From the NCBI RefSeq assembly GCF_003336875.1, contig NZ_QGNJ01000018.1:1-64000 (forward strand): a DNA stretch of 64,000 nucleotides, written 5' to 3'. Position 1 is the stretch's first letter. Every line of letters starts with the position of its first letter. The stretch is from Oleisolibacter albus. GTDB lineage: Bacteria; Pseudomonadota; Alphaproteobacteria; Azospirillales; Azospirillaceae. The notes below the pieces were generated by a model, which was not told the origin of the DNA, searched no databases, and saw nothing but the letters and a program-made list of their open reading frames with translations. Position numbers and translations under genes: made by a program. Positions 58,731 to 64,000 of this stretch are shown piece by piece.

Positions 58731-59525
58731 TTAGATGTACGGCGTCGTGCTGGACTTGATCTCCGCCGGGTCCAGGGTGCCCAGGACCTTCTTGCCGACT
58801 TCCCGCGCGGCGATGATCGCCTGGCGGACGGCACCGGAGTCGCCGCTGAACATGAAGATCACTTCGTTGCTGAAGCTGGTCCCGTTGCCCGGCGAGGCAT
58901 AGCCGACGGCATTGACCGTGGCCGCCTTGGCCGCGGTGTCGGCCAGCAGCACGCCGATGGCGGCCGGCGCACCGACGGTGATGCCGAAGGCCTGGCCCAT
59001 GGGAGCACCGAAGGCCTTGTTCAGGGCATAGCTGGCGCGGGCGGAGTACTGGAACTCCAGGTGGCCGGCCGGCGAGCCGTAGACATCGCCGAAGGTGCGG
59101 TCCAGTTCCTTCAGGGTGACCTCGACGGCCCGGCGGGCGTCGGAGACATCCTCGGCACCGAACAGGATCAGGCAGCCATGGCCCGCCCCGCCCTCGGTGT
59201 CGCGGGCCAGCTCGATCAGCACCACCTCGCTGTTGGTGGCCTTCACCGCCTCGTCAGCGGCGAAGATGTGCGGACCGGCACCGGTGCGCCCGCCGATGAT
59301 GCCGATGGACCGGTACTTCGGGTTGATCTTCATCTTCTCGTGGAGCAGCGGGTCCACGTTGGCGATGACCAGACCCACGGTGTGGCCGATGGCCGTACCC
59401 ACGAACTCCGTCAGGCCGCACCCGGCCAAGGCACCGAAGGGCTTGGCGGAGCTGGTCTGGGGCTCGGTGGTGCCCATCTTGCGCACGACCTCGCCGATGA
59501 TCTTGTCGACCAGTTCGTCTTTCAT
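58731..59525 (-). CDS. BMC-T trimeric shell protein (PduB-like)
   Basis: This 264-residue tandem BMC protein forms pseudohexameric trimers with gated pores. Two BMC repeats are seen: FVGTAIGHTVGLVIANVDPLL ... GGRTGAGPHIFAADEAVKATNSEVVLIELARDTEGGAGHG, and AFGITVGAPAAIGVLLADTAAKAATVNAVGYASPGNG. The N-terminus MKDELVDKIIGEVVRKMG looks like an encapsulation helix, as in the PduB N-terminus that links shell and core. It lies between the two groups of BMC-H genes. Confidence 0.94.
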   Translation of the reverse strand: MKDELVDKIIGEVVRKMGTTEPQTSSAKPFGALAGCGLTEFVGTAIGHTVGLVIANVDPLLHEKMKINPKYRSIGIIGGRTGAGPHIFAADEAVKATNSEVVLIELARDTEGGAGHGCLILFGAEDVSDARRAVEVTLKELDRTFGDVYGSPAGHLEFQYSARASYALNKAFGAPMGQAFGITVGAPAAIGVLLADTAAKAATVNAVGYASPGNGTSFSNEVIFMFSGDSGAVRQAIIAAREVGKKVLGTLDPAEIKSSTTPYI

Positions 59526-59555
59526 GGCAGATCCCTCTTCTTCAAATCCCGGTGA

Positions 59556-59852
59556 CTACTCGGCCGCGGCCTTGCTGGTGCCGCGCGGCAGGATCTTCTC
59601 CAGCTCGGTATGCGGGCGCGGGATGACGTGGATGGAGATGACCTCGCCCACCTTGCCGGCGGCGACGGCACCGGCATCGGTGGCCGCCTTCACGGCGCCC
59701 ACATCGCCCCGGACCATCACGGTCACCAGGCCCGAGCCGATCTTCTCGTAGCCCACCAGGGCCACATTGGCGGACTTGACCATGGCGTCGGCCGCTTCGA
59801 TCGCGCCGACCAGCCCTTTGGTTTCCACCATGCCCAAAGCTTCCTGTTGCAT
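59556..59852 (-). CDS. BMC-H shell protein (PduA/PduJ type)
   Basis: This 98-residue canonical shell hexamer runs [38 protein letters not shown], with the same KIGSG pore loop as its paralogue at 57758. A short C-terminal tail ([11 protein letters not shown]) is longer than in that paralogue. It is the first shell gene after the alcohol dehydrogenase and is probably the major facet protein. Confidence 0.95.
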   Translation of the reverse strand: MQQEALGMVETKGLVGAIEAADAMVKSANVALVGYEKIGSGLVTVMVRGDVGAVKAATDAGAVAAGKVGEVISIHVIPRPHTELEKILPRGTSKAAAE

Positions 59853-59900
59853 CGCTTGCTCCCTCGTTTCGCTCGTTGAAACTCACTTCATGGTGTCGGC

Positions 59901-61043
59901 TCAGCCGGCGACCGCCCGGATCAGCTGCCGCACCTCGTCCGCCGTGGGACGACGCGGGTTGCTGGCCGTGCAGGCATCCGCCAGGGCGGCGTTGACCAGA
60001 TCCTGTTCGATGGAGGTGCAGGAGGCGGGGTCGATGCCCGCCGCCCGCAGGGTTACCGGAATGCCCAGCCGCTCGTTGAGGCGCGACAGGGCCTTGGCCA
60101 GGCTGGCGGCGCCGGCCCGCGGGGTCGAAGCCTCCAGCCCCAGCCGGGCGGCGATGGCGGCATAGCGCCCCGCCGCCGGCAGGCAGCTGCCGAAATCGGC
60201 CGAGAGGCCGGCATTGTACGCGACCACCAGCGGCAGCAGCATGGCGTTGATGCGTCCATGCGGGATGTGCAGCTGGCCGCCGATGGCATGGGCCAGACCA
60301 TGGTTCAGGCCCAGACCGGCGGCATTGAAGGCCATGCCGGCCATGCAGGAGGCGTTGTGCAGCGCCGTGCGGGCCGCCAGATCGGACCCGTCATCGAACA
60401 CCCGCGTCAGGTTCGCGAAGGCCAGGCTGACCGCCTTCTCCGCGAACGCGTCGCTGAAGTCCGAGGCACCGACGGCGACATAGGCTTCCAGGGCGTGGGT
60501 GATGACATCCATGCCCGTGTCCGCCGTGACCTTGGCCGGCACGCTCAGCACCAGCTCCGGGTCCAGCACGGCGATGTCCGGCACCAGCCCGTCCCCGCGC
60601 AGCGGGTGCTTCAGCCCCCGCTCCGGTTCGGAGATCACGGCGTAGCAGGTCACCTCCGAGCCGGTGCCGCTGGTGGTCGGCACGGCCGCCAGCTGGATCG
60701 GCCAGACAGTGGCCGCCGCCTCGCGCAGGGTGGCCAGGATGGCCTTGGCCGCGTCGATGGCGGACCCGCCACCGATGGCCAGCAGCACATCCGGACGGAA
60801 TTCGGCCATGCGGCCGGCCCCCTTGACCACGTCCTGCAGGGGCGGCTCCGGCACCACCTGGCTGAACACCTCCACCTCACAGGGTGGCAGTTTGGCCCGA
60901 ATCCGGTCCACCACCCCCGACTTCACCATGAAGGCGTCGGTGATGATGCCCACCCGTTTGCCGGCGAACGCGCCGAACCGTCCGTACATGCCGGGGCCGG
61001 ACACGATCTCGGTTTTCAGGAAGAAACGCTGGAATCCGGTCAT
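59901..61043 (-). CDS. Iron-dependent 1-propanol dehydrogenase (PduQ-like)
   Basis: This 380-residue group III alcohol dehydrogenase reduces propanal to 1-propanol and recycles NAD for the aldehyde dehydrogenase within the shell. The nucleotide motif is LLAIGGGSAIDAAKAILATL. PTTSGTGSEVTCYAV follows, then the metal ligands in GLGLNHGLAHAIGGQLHIPHG. It has no obvious encapsulation peptide at either end. It is 86 bp after the dehydratase gene, a gap holding a strong hairpin. It differs from the C-terminal half of AdhE encoded at 21.8-24.5 kb. Confidence 0.93.
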   Translation of the reverse strand: MTGFQRFFLKTEIVSGPGMYGRFGAFAGKRVGIITDAFMVKSGVVDRIRAKLPPCEVEVFSQVVPEPPLQDVVKGAGRMAEFRPDVLLAIGGGSAIDAAKAILATLREAAATVWPIQLAAVPTTSGTGSEVTCYAVISEPERGLKHPLRGDGLVPDIAVLDPELVLSVPAKVTADTGMDVITHALEAYVAVGASDFSDAFAEKAVSLAFANLTRVFDDGSDLAARTALHNASCMAGMAFNAAGLGLNHGLAHAIGGQLHIPHGRINAMLLPLVVAYNAGLSADFGSCLPAAGRYAAIAARLGLEASTPRAGAASLAKALSRLNERLGIPVTLRAAGIDPASCTSIEQDLVNAALADACTASNPRRPTADEVRQLIRAVAG

Positions 61044-61076
61044 AACCGCCTGTCCTTATTCATCGTTTGCCGGGTT

Positions 61077-61111
61077 CCCGCAGGGGAGGAGGAAACCACC
61101 TCCCCCACGGG
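61077..61111 (-). terminator. Composite hairpin between dehydratase and alcohol dehydrogenase
   Basis: Outer CCCG/CGGG, a symmetric CA/CA internal loop and inner GGGGAGG/CCTCCCC form a stable stem 18 nt after the dehydratase stop. No T-tract is seen. It probably lowers or stabilises expression across the junction rather than ending it. Confidence 0.55.
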
Positions 61112-61129
61112 GTACGTCCCGATCCCCGC

Positions 61130-63682
61130 TCAGAACGTCTGCTCCGTGCGGCTGATGATGTCGTCCTGCACTTCCTTGGCGAGGACGACGAACTGGGCGC
61201 TGTAGCCGGCGACGCGGACCACCAGATCCCGGTACTTCTCCGGCTCACGCTGGGCGGCCAGCAACGTCTCACGGTCGATGACGTTGAACTGGACATGCAT
61301 GCCCTTGTGGTCGAAGTAGCTGCGGACCATGCCGGCGAAGTTGCGCAGGCCGTTCTCGCCGGCCAGAGCGGTCGGCAGGAACTTCTGGTTGTACAGCGTC
61401 CCGTTCGACGCGATGAAGTGGTCGAGCTTGGCCACCGAGTTGGCCGCCGCGGTCGGGCCGTTGACGTCCTTGCCCTGGCGGGGCGACACGCCGTCGGCCA
61501 GCGGGGCCTTGGCCAGACGGCCATCGGGCAGGGCACCGACATCCTTGCCGAACAACACGTTGGCCGACACCGGGTAGATACCGGCCTGGAACTGGCCGCC
61601 ACGCGGGTTCTTGTACTTCTCGACCTCGCGGCAGTAGATCTGGGCGCACTTGCGAGCGACCATGTCCACTTCGTCGATGTCGTTGCCGAAGCTGGGAGTG
61701 TTGTCCAGCAGACGGCGGATGTTGTCGAAGTCGGCGGAACCGCTGCCGGTGCTGGCCGGCGTGCCGCCGGACAGGGTGCGGTAGACCTCGCCCTTCAGCG
61801 CCGACACATCCAGCGAGCCGGCGCTGGCCAGAACCTTCTTCACCGCGGCATAGACCTGCTCCTCGGAGAAGGCACCGGTGCCGGCCGTGGTAGTGGCCGG
61901 GGCGCCGCCGCCGACGGCATAGCCGAAGTTGGCGTCCAGGGCCTTCTTCAGGTCGCCCAGCGACAGCTTCTTGTCGTCGAAGATGTGCTTCTTCATGGCG
62001 TACACGGAGTCACCCGTGTCGGCCACGCCGAAGGCCTGCGGACCCGTGAAGTTGTAGATGGCGCCGCCTTCCTGGACCGACTTGCCGCGGCCGATGCAGT
62101 CGTCCACCAGGGCCGACAGGAAGGGCAGCGGGCAGCGCTCGGCATGGGCAAGGTCAACGCAGTTGTCAGCCTCGGCCAGATAGTAGACGAAGTATTCCAT
62201 CTGCTTCTGGAAGGCGGCGTAGAACTCGTCGATGCTGCGGAAGGCGGTCAGCTCGCCAGTGACCGGCCCCAGCTGCTTGCCGTTGGCGCGGCCGTTGTTC
62301 AGGGTGATTTCCAGAACCTTGGCCACGTTGAAGAAGGCGGCGTCGTGCCAGCCCTCGGTACGGTGGATGGCCTGGGGCTCCACGCAGCCGACGATGCCGT
62401 AGTCGCGGGCGTCCTTCAGGGCCACGCCGCGGTTCTGCAGCGCCGGGATGATGACCTCGTCATTGTACATGGCGGGGACACCGAGGCCGAGGCGTGTCAC
62501 CTCGCAGGCCCGGTACAGGAACTCGTCCGGCGTACCCTGCCAGACGCGGATGGAGAAGGACGGCGCCGGCAGACGCACATGGGCCGTGGCTTCCATGCAC
62601 ATGTAGGAGACGTCGTTGGTGGCATCCAGACCGTCCTCGGTCTGACCGCCGACGCAGAGGTTCTGGAACACGGCGTAGCCGGCGAAGGCCTGGGCCGAAA
62701 CCTCGTCGCGGGTCTTGTTGACGTCGTTCAGCTTGATCCAGATGCAGTCGACCAGCTCCTGGGCGAACTCCTGGCTGATGGACTTGTCCGCAACCAGGTA
62801 CGGGTACATGTACTGGTCGAACCGGCCCGGCGAGATGGAATGGCCGCTGGATTCGATCTGCAGCAGGATCTGCACGAACCAGAAGGCCTGGCAGGCCTCG
62901 TAGAAGGTGGTGGCGCCGCATTCCGGCACCCGGGCGCAGTTCTTGGCGATCTGCAGCAGCTCGGCCTTGCGGGCCGGGTTGCTCTCGGTCTGGGCCAGTT
63001 CCTGGGCCTTGGCGGAATAACGGTGCGCGAAGTTGATCGCCGCGGTGTAGGCGATGATGACGCCGTTATAGAACTGCTGCTTCTTGATGTAGTCCGGGTC
63101 GGTGCGGTCCATCTTCTCCATGGCCTGCACCGCCTCGGCGATGACGCCCCGGAAGCCGATCTTCAGGACCTTGCCGTAATCCACGCAGACGTGGCCGACG
63201 CCGCCATAGAAGTAGTTGCCGACGGTGAAGACGCCGTTGGCGATGCAGTCCTTGGCTTCCTGCGACATGTAGGAGGACGCCAGGTCACTGGTGGTCCGGC
63301 CAGGCCAGTACTTGAAGGCCTCGTGCAGCTGGGCTGCCGTTTCCTTGGGGATCTGGAACGGGTCCGCCAGGCGGGTGCCCATGGTATCGAATTCCTTTTC
63401 GACCCAGTCGAAGGAGAATTCGGGGCAGATCTCGGTGGAGCGCGGGTTGCGGGTGATGGCACCGACGATCAGCTCGTCGTCGCGGATGGTCACCGGCAGA
63501 TTGTTGAAAATCTTCTCCGCCACCTTGGCGCGGCGCAGGATCGGGGGCAGCCCTTCCGTTTCCTTATAGGCTTCGGTCACCAGAACCGCCCGGTCCGCCT
63601 CGACATAGGGCGTTGCATTGAGAATCTGGTTCTTCAGCCGCAGCACTCGATCGGTCGGTTTGGAAAAACCCTTCTCGATCAT
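61130..63682 (-). CDS. Glycyl radical diol dehydratase (1,2-propanediol dehydratase, B12-independent)
   Basis: This 850-residue glycyl radical enzyme would dehydrate 1,2-propanediol to propanal anaerobically. The radical Gly826 sits in VRVAGYSAQ. Active-site residues His164 (GVGHVCVDY), Ser282 (ESSGHSISPG), Cys433 and Glu435 (GCVEPQ) and Asp447 (GWHDAAFF) fall at the numbers I recall for Clostridium butyricum glycerol dehydratase. The position of its Tyr339 is Phe here. A 63-residue insertion near 588-650 holds FSEEQVYAAVKKVLASAG between Gly/Thr/Ser linkers, probably an internal encapsulation peptide. I start at ATG 63682 with GGAGG upstream rather than a GTG four codons earlier. Glycerol or choline remain less likely substrates. 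Confidence 0.9.
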   Translation of the reverse strand: MIEKGFSKPTDRVLRLKNQILNATPYVEADRAVLVTEAYKETEGLPPILRRAKVAEKIFNNLPVTIRDDELIVGAITRNPRSTEICPEFSFDWVEKEFDTMGTRLADPFQIPKETAAQLHEAFKYWPGRTTSDLASSYMSQEAKDCIANGVFTVGNYFYGGVGHVCVDYGKVLKIGFRGVIAEAVQAMEKMDRTDPDYIKKQQFYNGVIIAYTAAINFAHRYSAKAQELAQTESNPARKAELLQIAKNCARVPECGATTFYEACQAFWFVQILLQIESSGHSISPGRFDQYMYPYLVADKSISQEFAQELVDCIWIKLNDVNKTRDEVSAQAFAGYAVFQNLCVGGQTEDGLDATNDVSYMCMEATAHVRLPAPSFSIRVWQGTPDEFLYRACEVTRLGLGVPAMYNDEVIIPALQNRGVALKDARDYGIVGCVEPQAIHRTEGWHDAAFFNVAKVLEITLNNGRANGKQLGPVTGELTAFRSIDEFYAAFQKQMEYFVYYLAEADNCVDLAHAERCPLPFLSALVDDCIGRGKSVQEGGAIYNFTGPQAFGVADTGDSVYAMKKHIFDDKKLSLGDLKKALDANFGYAVGGGAPATTTAGTGAFSEEQVYAAVKKVLASAGSLDVSALKGEVYRTLSGGTPASTGSGSADFDNIRRLLDNTPSFGNDIDEVDMVARKCAQIYCREVEKYKNPRGGQFQAGIYPVSANVLFGKDVGALPDGRLAKAPLADGVSPRQGKDVNGPTAAANSVAKLDHFIASNGTLYNQKFLPTALAGENGLRNFAGMVRSYFDHKGMHVQFNVIDRETLLAAQREPEKYRDLVVRVAGYSAQFVVLAKEVQDDIISRTEQTF

Positions 63683-63752
63683 GACATCCTCCACATAGGG
63701 GTTCTTCGGATTTGCTTGTTCGCCACCAGGTCCTGACGCCGGGATACGGGTC

Positions 63753-64000
63753 TCAGTGCAGGACGCTCACGCCAAGAAGGCGCAGGAATTCGCGCAGCAG
63801 GGCCGGATGGGCCGGCCAGGCCGGCGCGGTTGCCAGATTGCGGTCGACCAGGGCTTCGTGCGGTTGCAGCGCTGCGAAAACCCCGCCGGCCAAAGCCACC
63901 TCGGGTGCCACGGCCGGATACGCGGTCAGCCGGCGCCCGCGGACCACATCGGCCGCCGTCAGGATCTGGATGCCGTGGCAGATGGCCGCCACTGGCAGGT
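63753..64000 (-). CDS. DJ-1/PfpI-family protein, C-terminal part (cut by window end)
   Basis: The frame runs off the right edge. The visible 82 residues contain the nucleophile elbow [39 protein letters not shown], with Cys in AICHG, typical of DJ-1/PfpI proteins. These act as glyoxalase/deglycase-like or stress proteins. The C-terminal 40 residues form an expected helical end. It has the same direction as the dehydratase gene and ends 70 bp upstream of its ATG, so it could be the first gene of the operon or the end of another transcript. A role in aldehyde defence would fit but is inference. Confidence 0.88.
   Translation of the reverse strand, partial: LPVAAICHGIQILTAADVVRGRRLTAYPAVAPEVALAGGVFAALQPHEALVDRNLATAPAWPAHPALLREFLRLLGVSVLH

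Noticed and set aside
1-64000. CRISPR arrays, insertion sequences, prophage or integrase genes, tRNA or rRNA genes.
   Set aside because: I looked for regularly spaced repeats, transposase or integrase motifs and cloverleaf or rRNA sequences and saw none; the only direct-repeat block (5731-5790) has no spacers.
48707-64000. Assignment of the glycyl radical locus to choline (CutC) metabolism.
   Set aside because: The dehydratase active-site residues match the diol-dehydratase pattern, a PocR-domain sensor is present, and no choline-specific gene is seen; choline remains only a remote alternative.

Overview
The window is GC-rich, densely packed bacterial DNA. Proteobacterial Shine-Dalgarno sites (AGGAG, GGAGG), many 4-bp ATGA gene overlaps, and the overall gene set point to an alphaproteobacterium, probably Rhodospirillales-like. 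That gene set is a fused fructose PTS, a TonB receptor, a LytS/PocR two-component pair and a propanediol-type glycyl radical microcompartment. No rRNA or tRNA gene was seen, so the taxonomy is inference.

Layout, left to right. (1) 0-10 kb: the end of a thiolase gene, the sbcDC nuclease operon, a short DUF2892 membrane protein, a secreted PL14-like lyase, a membrane diguanylate cyclase and an SBF-type transporter. (2) 10-15 kb: an alpha-hydroxyketone (CqsA/LqsA-type) quorum-sensing module. It consists of an autoinducer synthase divergent from a six-TM sensor kinase and an unusual response regulator, plus a downstream gene of unknown function; next to it is a small secreted-protein gene broken by an in-frame amber codon. 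(3) 15-20 kb: an aldo/keto reductase, a GAF-PAS histidine kinase, an ExuT-like MFS transporter with LacI-type operators in its promoter, and a YqaA/DedA membrane protein. (4) 20-31.5 kb: a sugar and fermentation block with class II fructose-bisphosphate aldolase, AdhE, and a LacI-type FruR divergent from fruBKA. Two FruR-like operators lie between fruR and fruB. (5) 31.5-41.6 kb: an orphan FecR-like protein with a TonB receptor, a glycine-zipper protein, and an HlyD/RbbA/YhhJ-type ABC export operon. (6) 41.8-48.7 kb: a PhnCED-type importer, a degenerate metallophosphoesterase, an old yellow enzyme, an XRE regulator and a Kef/YbaL-type cation:proton antiporter.

(7) 48.7-64 kb, minus strand: a glycyl radical enzyme microcompartment locus. 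A PocR-domain LytS-type kinase and an AraC-type response regulator lie at its downstream end. In transcription order it encodes a DJ-1/PfpI protein (cut by the window end), the diol dehydratase, an Fe-type alcohol dehydrogenase, a BMC-H, a BMC-T, a BMC-H with a long Pro-rich tail, another BMC-H, PduL, an EutJ-like chaperone, a flavoprotein, a BMC-P, a GlcG/PduO-C-like protein, a CoA-acylating aldehyde dehydrogenase, a divergent BMC-domain protein and the radical-SAM activase. The dehydratase residues His164, Ser282, Cys433, Glu435 and Asp447 fall at the numbers I recall for B12-independent glycerol dehydratase. Together with the PocR sensor and PduL this suggests 1,2-propanediol (GRM3-like) rather than choline. 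The inferred pathway is propanediol to propanal, then 1-propanol through the alcohol dehydrogenase, and propionyl-CoA to propionyl-phosphate through the aldehyde dehydrogenase and PduL, all inside a protein shell.

The least ordinary features are these: a 63-residue insertion in the dehydratase carrying an encapsulation-type helix; three consecutive encapsulation-type helices on the aldehyde dehydrogenase; the Pro-rich BMC-H tail; strong hairpins between microcompartment genes; the alphaproteobacterial CqsA/LqsA module with an insertion-bearing regulator; and helically phased repeats upstream of sbcD.
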